This document shows, piece by piece, positions 1 to 7,317 of a stretch of DNA of 41,527 nucleotides. Each line of letters starts with the position of its first letter. Position 1 is the stretch's first letter. The DNA lies in NCBI GenBank assembly GCA_965655865.1, contig CBFHJJ010000013.1, positions 1-41,527 of the forward strand. Reading direction: 5' to 3'. Under the pieces are notes generated by a model that was not told where the DNA came from, made no database searches, and was given only the letters and a program-made list of their open reading frames with translations. Source of the stretch: MAG-121220-bin8 sp965655865 (GTDB lineage Bacteria; Bacteroidota; Bacteroidia; Flavobacteriales; Flavobacteriaceae). Position numbers and translations under genes: made by a program.

Positions 1-53
1 GTAGAAACTGAATTTGATTCTTTAAAATAATTGTAAAGTTCTGACGTAAGCAT
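1..53 (-). CDS. murF: MurF, UDP-N-acetylmuramoyl-tripeptide--D-alanyl-D-alanine ligase (N-terminal fragment)
   Basis: Only the first 17 codons lie in the window; the gene runs off the left edge. The reverse strand from an ATG at 53 reads MLTSELYNYFKESNSVST-like residues, which resembles the start of flavobacterial MurF (an LYxxFxES segment followed by a V-x-T stretch). MurF adds D-Ala-D-Ala to the UDP-MurNAc tripeptide in the cytoplasm. The gene follows gldJ on the same strand after 45 bases; as I recall, gldJ-murF is a common order in Flavobacteriia. The identification rests on a very short match plus that context, so it is probable rather than certain. Confidence 0.6.
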   Translation of the reverse strand, partial: MLTSELYNYFKESNSVS

Positions 54-98
54 CAGCTAAATATAACAAAATAGAACAGAATGAATAAAGTTATTATT

Positions 99-1667
99 TT
101 ATCTTTTTCTAGATTTTTTACTATTCCTTGATTCTCCTAAGTATGACATTGCACATCTAAAACCAATAAAATTAGAAGTCATTGATTCGGGATAATATCT
201 TCTTTGTGCAGGATCAAGATAATAAGCTCTATCCAACCAAGAACCACCTTTGTAAACTCTAGCCTCATTATTTATAAGCGTTGTAGATTCTTCGAATTGA
301 TTGTTTTCATCAGGTGAGTTATACATTTTTGAATATTCACCATCAAGTTTAAAGTCTCTCACTGAATTTCTGTCTCCATCATTATAGTCTCTATTATCAC
401 CCTTGCTGTAATTTGTTCTGTCAATTGAATCTTCATCTTCAATTTCATTTTTTAAGGAACCAGGTAAGTTGTCGTAATTAGCATTTTCAGAGCTTACAGT
501 TAGGACTTTTCCATTTTCATCTATTGATGGCTTGAAATATAAATTTCCTCTGTAATAATTAAAATCGTTCATTTCTTCATCAATGATTGGCCTATAAACA
601 TCTGCAACCCATTCAGCAACATTACCTGCCATTCCATACAATCCAAAATCGTTTGGAGGATATGATCTTACAGCAGATGTAATTCCAGATCCTGTTTCGG
701 ACCATCCAGCAATACCACCATAATCACCTTTTCCAAGTTTAAAGTTTGCTAATTGATCACCTTGATTTTTTCTCTTTCCAGATCTTGTGTATTCTCCATC
801 CCATGGAAATTTCTTTTTTCCTCTGTATAAATTTTCTTCAGAAATTTCACTCAAAGCTAAAGCAGCATATTCCCATTCAGTTTCAGTTGGAAGTCTGTAT
901 TCTGGTAATAGAATTCCACTTTCTCTTGATGCATAATTAAAAGTAGTTTCTCCGCTTTCGTCAGTATTTATTTGCTTACTGTCCGCCATTTCGTTCATTT
1001 TTCCATTGTATGCATTTGATGGATCTAAAAAATATGCTTTTGTATTAAATGAATATCCGTTTGAAAGACTATCTGGACTTATAGCACCTGGTCTTATATA
1101 ACCGTTAGAAACTAATATTTGCTCGTTGACTCTATCTGTTCTCCATTTTGCATAATTCACAGCTTGCTTCCAGCTTACTCCAACAACTGGATGGTTTTCA
1201 AAAGCTGGATGTCTTAAATAATTATTAACCATATCTTCATTAAAACCTAATGGGTTTCTCCATACTAAAGTATCAGGAAGAGATGACTTATATATTTCAG
1301 GAAAATCTTTTGCAAAAACTTTATTCATCCAATGTAAATATTCAACATACATTAAATTAGTTACTTCAGTTTCATCAATAAAGAATGATCTTACGTATTG
1401 TTGAGTAGGTGTATTATTCCAATCGTGCATTACATTATCCTGAACATTTCCTTTGGTGTATGTACCTCCTTCAACAAAAACTAAACCAGGACCAGTATTT
1501 TGCCCTTTGTATGATTTTTTGTTTTTAAAACCACCGTCTTTGGTACTTATCTTCCAACCTGTTGCTTGTGAGACATTCTTGTTGTTTTTGAAAGGATTGT
1601 TACTGTTGCATCCTATAACAAGAATACTTAATAGCAATATAAGTGGGTTATGTATAGTGATCTTCAT
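99..1667 (-). CDS. gldJ: Gliding motility lipoprotein GldJ
   Basis: GldJ is an outer-membrane-associated lipoprotein needed for gliding and for stability of the type IX secretion/motility machinery. I place the start at 1667 rather than an upstream in-frame ATG at 1724, because 1667 begins a clean lipoprotein signal (MKIT, hydrophobic run, VIGC with the lipidated Cys at residue 20). This gives 522 residues. The rest has the formylglycine-generating-enzyme-like fold shared with GldK: LPTETEWEYAA, GMAGNVAEW and a C-terminal GGSW...GFRCA segment. A middle acidic, Asn/Asp-rich stretch (roughly residues 400-460) is usual for GldJ. The gene is divergent from porV, with 83 bases between them, and is followed by murF. 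Confidence 0.92.
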   Translation of the reverse strand: MKITIHNPLILLLSILVIGCNSNNPFKNNKNVSQATGWKISTKDGGFKNKKSYKGQNTGPGLVFVEGGTYTKGNVQDNVMHDWNNTPTQQYVRSFFIDETEVTNLMYVEYLHWMNKVFAKDFPEIYKSSLPDTLVWRNPLGFNEDMVNNYLRHPAFENHPVVGVSWKQAVNYAKWRTDRVNEQILVSNGYIRPGAISPDSLSNGYSFNTKAYFLDPSNAYNGKMNEMADSKQINTDESGETTFNYASRESGILLPEYRLPTETEWEYAALALSEISEENLYRGKKKFPWDGEYTRSGKRKNQGDQLANFKLGKGDYGGIAGWSETGSGITSAVRSYPPNDFGLYGMAGNVAEWVADVYRPIIDEEMNDFNYYRGNLYFKPSIDENGKVLTVSSENANYDNLPGSLKNEIEDEDSIDRTNYSKGDNRDYNDGDRNSVRDFKLDGEYSKMYNSPDENNQFEESTTLINNEARVYKGGSWLDRAYYLDPAQRRYYPESMTSNFIGFRCAMSYLGESRNSKKSRKR

Positions 1668-1738
1668 TAATTTAATTACTTTAATCTGCAAGATAGTAAA
1701 TTGTTTAAAAAAAAAATTATTCATTTATAATCATTAAT

Positions 1739-1746
1739 TATATTTG
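1739..1746 (+). promoter_or_regulatory. Candidate Bacteroidota -7 element before porV
   Basis: TATATTTG matches the Bacteroidota -7 consensus TAnnTTTG. It ends only four bases before the porV ATG, so a start site about six bases downstream would fall on or next to the ATG, implying a leaderless message. No good -33 TTTG lies at the right spacing. AT-rich DNA produces such matches by chance. Confidence 0.25.
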
Positions 1747-1750
1747 ATTT

Positions 1751-2884
1751 ATGAATAAGCCAAATATTTATTTCAGTTTAGTTTTAATAATATTATTCAA
1801 TTTAAACCTACATTCACAAGATAGAAGAGTTATTACAACAGCTGTGCCATTTTTGATGATTTCTGCTGACGCAAGAGCATCCGGACTTGGTGAACAAGGG
1901 GTAGCTACATCTCCCGATGCTTTTTCACAGCATTGGAATCCTGCTAAATATGTGTTTTTGGATAATAAGTCAGGTGTAGGAGTTAGTTACACACCTTATT
2001 TAAGTAAGCTAGTTAGTGATGTTTTTTTAGCGAATATTAACTATTATAATATAATAGACGATAGAAGCTCTTGGTCTACTAGTTTTAAATATTTTAGTCT
2101 TGGTGATATTGATATTCTTCAAAATCCTCAAGATATTCCTTATTTAGAAAACCCAAATGAATTTACCTTAGATGCCTCATACATTTTAAAATTAAGTGAC
2201 TATTTTTCTATGGGTGTTACAGGAAGGTTTTTAATGTCAGATGTGAAATTACAAAGCGTTGATTCAGATTCAAGTTCTGCAAACTCATTTGCAGTAGATA
2301 TCTCAGGATTTTATCAATCAGATGAAAAAGCTTATGAGAATTTCAATGGATTATGGAGATTAGGATTCAATATTTCTAATTTAGGCCCTAGGATGAAATA
2401 TGAAGAGTTAGGTAAGGAAAATTTTATACCTACAAATTTAAAATTAGGTTCTGCATTTGATTTTATTTTTGATTCATCCAATAAATTGTCAATAAATCTT
2501 GAATTTAATAAACTTTTAGTTCCTTCTCCAAGTATTCCAATATTAAACTCTAATAATCAAATTATAGGTTACAATCAGGCCGATGTAAACTTTTTGTCTG
2601 GTTTATTTAAATCTTTCGGAGATGCACCAGATGGTTTTAAGGAAGAATTAAAAGAAGTAACTCTCGCTTTGGGCCTAGAATACATATATGATGATTCTTT
2701 CGCTCTTAGAATAGGTTATTTTGGAGAAAATGAAAATAAGGGAGCAAGAAAGTATATAACGTTTGGAACTGGTTTTAAATTAGAAGATATTAATTTAGAC
2801 TTATCTTACCTTTTATCAACCTCAGATGTGATAAGTCCATTAGAAAATACACTAAGATTCTCTTTTACTTATAATTTTAAGTAA
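1751..2884 (+). CDS. porV: PorV (LptO), outer-membrane beta-barrel of the type IX secretion system
   Basis: PorV is an outer-membrane barrel of the FadL/OmpP1 type that shuttles type IX secretion substrates from the translocon to the attachment complex. The 377-residue product has an N-terminal signal sequence (hydrophobic run 8-20, cleavage near SQD at 22-24). The family's opening follows: TAVPFLMISADARASG, then GEQGVAT and HWNPAKY. Alternating barrel strands continue to a C-terminal aromatic residue (SFTYNF). It starts 83 bases from divergent gldJ, a known neighbour of porU-porV, but porU itself is not between them. pdhA follows after 107 bases. I am confident of the family and of the assignment. 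Confidence 0.92.
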   Translation: MNKPNIYFSLVLIILFNLNLHSQDRRVITTAVPFLMISADARASGLGEQGVATSPDAFSQHWNPAKYVFLDNKSGVGVSYTPYLSKLVSDVFLANINYYNIIDDRSSWSTSFKYFSLGDIDILQNPQDIPYLENPNEFTLDASYILKLSDYFSMGVTGRFLMSDVKLQSVDSDSSSANSFAVDISGFYQSDEKAYENFNGLWRLGFNISNLGPRMKYEELGKENFIPTNLKLGSAFDFIFDSSNKLSINLEFNKLLVPSPSIPILNSNNQIIGYNQADVNFLSGLFKSFGDAPDGFKEELKEVTLALGLEYIYDDSFALRIGYFGENENKGARKYITFGTGFKLEDINLDLSYLLSTSDVISPLENTLRFSFTYNFK

Positions 2885-2929
2885 AACCAATATTTTTAAT
2901 TTTATTTTTAATCTATTAGTTAGATACAT

Positions 2930-2937
2930 TAACTTTG
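2930..2937 (+). promoter_or_regulatory. Candidate -7 promoter element for the pdhA operon
   Basis: TAACTTTG fits the Bacteroidota -7 consensus TAnnTTTG and sits 54 bases before the pdhA ATG in a 107-base intergenic gap. The upstream region is T-rich but has no exact TTTG at -33. Function is inferred from motif and position only. Confidence 0.4.
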
Positions 2938-2991
2938 CAAAAAATAAATAATTCCAATTAAAAGAAAGAATTATTAAATAGAATTCATTAA

Positions 2992-3993
2992 ATGAAAGAA
3001 ATAACGAAGGAAACTTATTTGAAATGGTATGAAGACATGCTGTTTTGGAGAAAGTTTGAAGATAAATTAGCTGCTGTTTACATTCAACAAAAAGTTAGAG
3101 GATTCTTACATCTATACAACGGGCAAGAAGCGGTCTTAGCAGGAGCCTTACATGTAATTGATCATGAAAAAGACAGAATGATTACTGCTTATAGAAATCA
3201 TGTGATGCCAATTGGAATGGGAGTTGATCCAAAAAGAGTTATGGCAGAGCTTTACGGAAAATCAACAGGTACTTCAATGGGTTTAGGAGGATCTATGCAT
3301 ATTTTTTCTAAAGAACATAGATTCCATGGTGGTCATGGAATTGTAGGAGGTCAAATTCCACTTGGAGCTGGTATGGCTTTTGGAGATAAATATTTTAATA
3401 GGGGAGCTGTAACTTTATGTTATATGGGTGATGGTGCTGTTAGACAAGGATCTCTACATGAAACATTGAATTTAGCAATGCTATGGAAACTTCCGGTTGT
3501 ATTTGTTGTAGAAAATAATGGATATGCAATGGGTACGTCCGTTGAAAGAACAGCAAGCCATTCTGATATTTGGAAATTAGGTTTAGGATATGAAATGCCT
3601 TGTGGACCAGTTGATGGAATGAATCCTGTGAAAGTTGCTGAAGCTCTTCATGAAGCCATCTCAAGAGCTAGAAATGGTGATGGACCTAGTTTTTTAGAAA
3701 TGAAAACTTATAGATATAGAGGACACTCAATGTCTGACGCACAAAAATATAGAACTAAAGAAGAAGTTAACGAGTACAGAAAAATTGATCCTATTTCTCA
3801 AGTAAAAAAAGTAATTTTAGAAAACGATTTTGCTTCAGAAGAAGAAATATTGTCGATTGATTCTAGTATAAAAAACAGAGTTCTTGATTGTCAAAAATTT
3901 GCAGAAGATTCTCCATATCCTGAAAAATCGGTTATGTATGATGCAGTTTACGAACAAGAAAATTATAATTTTATATCTCATAAATTAAAATAA
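2992..3993 (+). CDS. pdhA: Pyruvate dehydrogenase E1 component, alpha subunit
   Basis: This subunit binds thiamine diphosphate and decarboxylates pyruvate, passing the acetyl group to the lipoyl arms of E2. The 333 residues are the usual length. The thiamine-diphosphate motif runs from GDG (146-148) to ENN (174-176). YRGHSMSD near residue 243 and the glycine-rich GGHGIVGGQ (113-121) are typical of E1-alpha. The stop codon is directly followed by the ATG of pdhC, so the two are almost surely co-translated. The E1-beta gene (pdhB) and E3 are not in this window; in Flavobacteriia pdhB commonly lies elsewhere. Confidence 0.96.
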   Translation: MKEITKETYLKWYEDMLFWRKFEDKLAAVYIQQKVRGFLHLYNGQEAVLAGALHVIDHEKDRMITAYRNHVMPIGMGVDPKRVMAELYGKSTGTSMGLGGSMHIFSKEHRFHGGHGIVGGQIPLGAGMAFGDKYFNRGAVTLCYMGDGAVRQGSLHETLNLAMLWKLPVVFVVENNGYAMGTSVERTASHSDIWKLGLGYEMPCGPVDGMNPVKVAEALHEAISRARNGDGPSFLEMKTYRYRGHSMSDAQKYRTKEEVNEYRKIDPISQVKKVILENDFASEEEILSIDSSIKNRVLDCQKFAEDSPYPEKSVMYDAVYEQENYNFISHKLK

Positions 3994-5622
3994 ATGGCTG
4001 AAATAATAAACATGCCGCGCTTAAGCGATACAATGGAAGAGGGAGTAGTTGCTAAGTGGCTAGTAAATGTTGGAGACACTATTAAAGAGGGAGATATTCT
4101 TGCTGAAATTGAAACTGACAAGGCTACTATGGAATTTGAATCATTTCATGATGGAGTTTTACTTCATGTTGGAATTAAAGAAGGTGAAACTGCAGCTGTT
4201 GATACTCTTTTAGCAATTGTAGGAGAAAAAGATGAAGATATCTCTGGATTATTGAATCCATCAACAAACTCAGGACAATTAGATTTAGTCGATCAGATAA
4301 ATGAATCCGAAAACTTAACTTCAAATATTGAAGAAGAACCAACTTTAATGGTAAGTGACCCTATTTCAAATGATTCATTTGAAATAATTACAATGCCTAG
4401 GCTAAGTGATACAATGGAAGAAGGAACAGTGTCTACTTGGCTTGTAAATGTTGGTGATATAGTAAAAGAAGGTGATATTCTTGCCGAAATTGAAACGGAT
4501 AAGGCCACTATGGAATTTGAATCATTTCATGAAGGAACTTTATTATATATTGGAATAAATGTTGGAGAAACTGCAAAAGTAGATAGTTTATTGGCTGTAA
4601 TTGGAGATGCTAATTCTGATTATAAAACCGCTGTAGATAATTTTGGAGTTAGTCCAGTTACAAGTGATAAAATTGAACAAACTGATGTTCCTGTTTTAAT
4701 TTCTGAAAAACCTGATATAAAACCAGAGTTGGTTGTAGAACCAACTTTAAATGAAGAAAATTCAAGAGTTTTAGCATCACCACTAGCTAAAAAAATTGCA
4801 AAAGAAAAAAATATAGACATTAATTTAGTTAATGGTTCTGGTGATAACGGAAGAATTATTAAAGAGGATGTTGAAAACTTTAAACCTAAAGCAATAACTG
4901 TTAAAGATAAAATTGATTCAAAAATTTCTGAATCAGGAATTGAAAGTTTTGAAGAGATTGAAAATTCTCAAATGAGAAAAACTATTGCAAGAAGACTTAA
5001 AGAGTCTAAGTTCTCTGCCCCTCATTACTATTTGAGTGTAGAATTTGAAATGGACAATGCTATTGCTTTTAGAAATCAATACAATTCACTTCCAGATACT
5101 AAAATATCATTCAATGATATTGTTGTAAAAGCTTGTGCTATAGCTCTAAAACAACATCCAAGAGTAAACTCACAATGGTATGAAGATAAAATGAGACTGA
5201 ATAATCACGTTCATGTTGGTGTTGCAGTAGGTGTTCCTGATGGCCTTGTAGTTCCGGTTATTCGTTTCGCAAATGAAAAATCAATTCCTGAAATTGGAAG
5301 TTTAGTTAAAAATTATGCTGCAAAAGCAAGAGATAAAAAACTGTCACCTGACGAAATGCAGGGAAGTACATTTACAGTTTCTAATTTAGGAATGTTTGGA
5401 ATTGAAGAATTTACTTCAATTATTAATCAACCAAATTCTGCTATTTTATCTGTTGGAAGTATCGTAAAAAAGCCAGTTGTAAGAGAAGATAAAATCACCA
5501 TTGGTCATACAATGAAACTTACTTTAGCATGTGATCACAGAACTGTAGATGGAGTAACAGGTTCTTTATTTTTACAAACTTTAAAAGGTTTTGTAGAAAA
5601 TCCAGTTACTATGTTAGTTTAA
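3994..5622 (+). CDS. pdhC: Pyruvate dehydrogenase E2, dihydrolipoamide acetyltransferase with two lipoyl domains
   Basis: E2 moves acetyl groups from E1 to coenzyme A. Of 542 residues, 2-77 and about 129-204 are two closely similar lipoyl domains, each with an EIETDKATMEFE motif; the lipoylated lysines are K43 and K170. Acidic linkers separate them. A peripheral-subunit-binding domain covers about 259-295 (ASPLAKKIAKEKN...GRIIKEDV). The catalytic acetyltransferase domain occupies about 325-542 and carries DHRTVDG at 514-520, with His515 and Asp519. The gene abuts pdhA with no spacer, and an SDR gene follows after 12 bases. Confidence 0.96.
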   Translation: MAEIINMPRLSDTMEEGVVAKWLVNVGDTIKEGDILAEIETDKATMEFESFHDGVLLHVGIKEGETAAVDTLLAIVGEKDEDISGLLNPSTNSGQLDLVDQINESENLTSNIEEEPTLMVSDPISNDSFEIITMPRLSDTMEEGTVSTWLVNVGDIVKEGDILAEIETDKATMEFESFHEGTLLYIGINVGETAKVDSLLAVIGDANSDYKTAVDNFGVSPVTSDKIEQTDVPVLISEKPDIKPELVVEPTLNEENSRVLASPLAKKIAKEKNIDINLVNGSGDNGRIIKEDVENFKPKAITVKDKIDSKISESGIESFEEIENSQMRKTIARRLKESKFSAPHYYLSVEFEMDNAIAFRNQYNSLPDTKISFNDIVVKACAIALKQHPRVNSQWYEDKMRLNNHVHVGVAVGVPDGLVVPVIRFANEKSIPEIGSLVKNYAAKARDKKLSPDEMQGSTFTVSNLGMFGIEEFTSIINQPNSAILSVGSIVKKPVVREDKITIGHTMKLTLACDHRTVDGVTGSLFLQTLKGFVENPVTMLV

Positions 5623-5634
5623 AATAATTATTTA

Positions 5635-6315
5635 ATGAAAAATGTTGTAATTACAGGCTCAAGCAGAGGGATAGGATTTGAATTAGTCAATTTATTTAAT
5701 AAAAATAATTATAATGTTATTGCTCTTTCAAGAAATATTTCTTCAATCTCTAAATTAAATTTGAATAATGTTTCTACGTTTAGCACTGATCTTTCCGATT
5801 CTAGTTCAATAAATAAAGCTGTAAAGTTTATTAATAATAAATTTAGTTCTGTAGATATTTTAATTAATAATGCCGGTAAATTAATAAACAAACCTTTTAT
5901 TGAAACAACTAAACAAGATTTTATTTCAGTTTATAGTGTAAATGTTTTTGGACTTGCAGAGTTGGTAAAACTATTATTACCCTCCTTTAGTGACACGTCA
6001 CACATAATTAATATTAGTAGTATTGGTGGAATTGCTGGTTCTAGTAAGTTTCCTGGTTTATCTGCTTATTCTAGTAGTAAGGCAGCTTTAAATGTGTTGA
6101 CTGAAATGTTATATGAAGAATTTAAAACATCAGGTCCAGTTGTTAATACTCTAGCTTTAGGTGCTGTTCAAACTGAAATGCTTGAGGAAGCTTTCCCTGG
6201 TTACAAAGCTCCATTATCTTCTGCTGAAATGGCAAATTATATTTATGATTTTTCTATAAAAGGTCATAAATATTACAATGGCAAAATACTTCCTGTATCA
6301 ATTTCAAATCCTTAA
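5635..6315 (+). CDS. Short-chain dehydrogenase/reductase (SDR) family oxidoreductase
   Basis: The product is a 226-residue classical SDR that should use NAD(P)H to interconvert an alcohol and a ketone or similar group. It has the nucleotide-binding TGSSRGIG at 7-14, the structural NNAG at 78-81, catalytic Ser around 128-129 and the YxxxK pair Y145/K149. It is shorter than many SDRs (about 250 residues), and its substrate cannot be told from sequence. It sits 12 bases after pdhC and runs into the SprT-like gene, so it is probably part of the pdhA operon, although that does not show a role with pyruvate dehydrogenase. Confidence 0.88.
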   Translation: MKNVVITGSSRGIGFELVNLFNKNNYNVIALSRNISSISKLNLNNVSTFSTDLSDSSSINKAVKFINNKFSSVDILINNAGKLINKPFIETTKQDFISVYSVNVFGLAELVKLLLPSFSDTSHIINISSIGGIAGSSKFPGLSAYSSSKAALNVLTEMLYEEFKTSGPVVNTLALGAVQTEMLEEAFPGYKAPLSSAEMANYIYDFSIKGHKYYNGKILPVSISNP

Positions 6316-6316
6316 G

Positions 6317-6913
6317 GTGATTAGTTTATTTGATTTAGTTCCTGATAGTTCTACAGAATTATTATCAGAGTTGATTAAAAACGAAAATTTATCAATTAAA
6401 ATTGTTAAGTCTAGAAAAACTAAACATGGAGATTTTAGATCTTTAAAAGATGGCAAATTTCAAATTACTTTAAATCATATTGATAATAAATTTAGATTTT
6501 TAATAACTCTTATTCACGAGCTAGCTCATTTTAAAGTGAGTCAATCCTATAAGTATAGAGTTAGTCCTCACGGATTTGAGTGGAAAAAAATTTATAAATA
6601 TTTAATGCTGCCATTTTTAAATAATAAAATTTTTCCAGATGATATTTTAAAATTTTTGGCTTTGCATATGATTAATCCTCCTGCAACAACTGATTCTGAC
6701 ATTGATCTTGTAATAGCCTTACATAGATATGAGTTAAATGAGGATAATAAAATTTTTCTTTTTCAAGTTCCATTTAATGATTCATTTGTATTTCAGGATA
6801 ATAAAAATTTCATCAAATTACATAAACGAAGAAAACGATATATTTGTAAAAATATCTTGACTGGAAAAAAGTTTTTGTTTTCACCTGTTGCAAGAGTTAA
6901 ATTAAGTAAATGA
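6317..6913 (+). CDS. SprT-like zinc metalloprotein
   Basis: The SprT-like fold is a minigluzincin with a zinc-dependent HExxH site. The HELAH motif is present (67-71 in this numbering), with HGFEWK (H85) as the likely third zinc ligand region, then a conserved block near KYLMLPFL. I chose a GTG at 6317, one base after the SDR stop, because family members start close to this point. An ATG at 6278 is also in frame but would overlap 38 bases of the SDR. The basic C-terminus (KRRKRYIC) resembles the substrate or nucleic-acid contact region of relatives. The stop overlaps the next ATG as ATGA. The cellular target is unknown. Confidence 0.82.
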   Translation: MISLFDLVPDSSTELLSELIKNENLSIKIVKSRKTKHGDFRSLKDGKFQITLNHIDNKFRFLITLIHELAHFKVSQSYKYRVSPHGFEWKKIYKYLMLPFLNNKIFPDDILKFLALHMINPPATTDSDIDLVIALHRYELNEDNKIFLFQVPFNDSFVFQDNKNFIKLHKRRKRYICKNILTGKKFLFSPVARVKLSK

Positions 6914-7314
6914 AAGTAGTAGCTGTTAGTGGATATTTTGATCCTATTCATGTAGGTCACTTGGAATATTTGAGAATGTCAAAAAAACTTGGTGACAAAC
7001 TTGTTGTCATAGTTAACAATAATCAACAATGTATCTTGAAAAAAGGAAAGCCCTTTATGGACGAAAAAGATAGATTAGAGATTGTAAAATCTTTAAAAAT
7101 GGTAGATGAAGTGTTTTTGTCTATAGATAAAGATAAAACTGTATGTGCTTCTTTAGAAGCTATTAAACCCAATATTTTTGCGAATGGTGGAGATAGATCT
7201 GTTGGAGAGGTGCCTGAGTCTAAGATTTGTGAAAAATATAATATACAAATGACAGATGGACTTGGGGATAAAATACGAAGTTCGTCTGATTTGACTGGTT
7301 TAAAACAAATTTAA
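6910..7314 (+). CDS. Small cytidylyltransferase-family nucleotidyltransferase (RfaE2-like)
   Basis: This 134-residue protein is a single-domain member of the cytidylyltransferase-like superfamily, which transfers NMP to a phosphorylated substrate. The nucleotide-binding HxGH motif is HVGH at 14-17, preceded by GYFDPI. The conserved lysine region KKGKPFMDEKDRLEI and a central ANGGDR follow. It resembles the adenylyltransferase half of RfaE/HldE, glycerol-3-phosphate cytidylyltransferase and similar enzymes, but has no kinase half. It overlaps the SprT-like gene by four bases (ATGA). The substrate could be a heptose-phosphate, glycerol-phosphate or another sugar-phosphate; context does not settle it. 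Confidence 0.8.
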   Translation: MKVVAVSGYFDPIHVGHLEYLRMSKKLGDKLVVIVNNNQQCILKKGKPFMDEKDRLEIVKSLKMVDEVFLSIDKDKTVCASLEAIKPNIFANGGDRSVGEVPESKICEKYNIQMTDGLGDKIRSSSDLTGLKQI

Positions 7315-7317
7315 TTT

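Noticed and set aside
1683..1700. A gldJ promoter on the minus strand around TATCTTGCA
   Set aside because: It lacks one T of the TAnnTTTG box, and no -33 element supports it.
1668..1724. Longer N-terminus of GldJ from the ATG at 1724
   Set aside because: It would place 19 extra residues before a perfect lipoprotein signal, which would disrupt export.
4012..4560. DNA-level tandem duplication in pdhC
   Set aside because: The two lipoyl domains are very similar in protein but have many synonymous differences, so this is the old, common domain repeat of E2 proteins rather than a recent event.
4293..4820. Antisense open frames across the pdhC lipoyl domains
   Set aside because: They are shadows of a strongly conserved coding region, with serine-rich low-complexity translations and no family resemblance.
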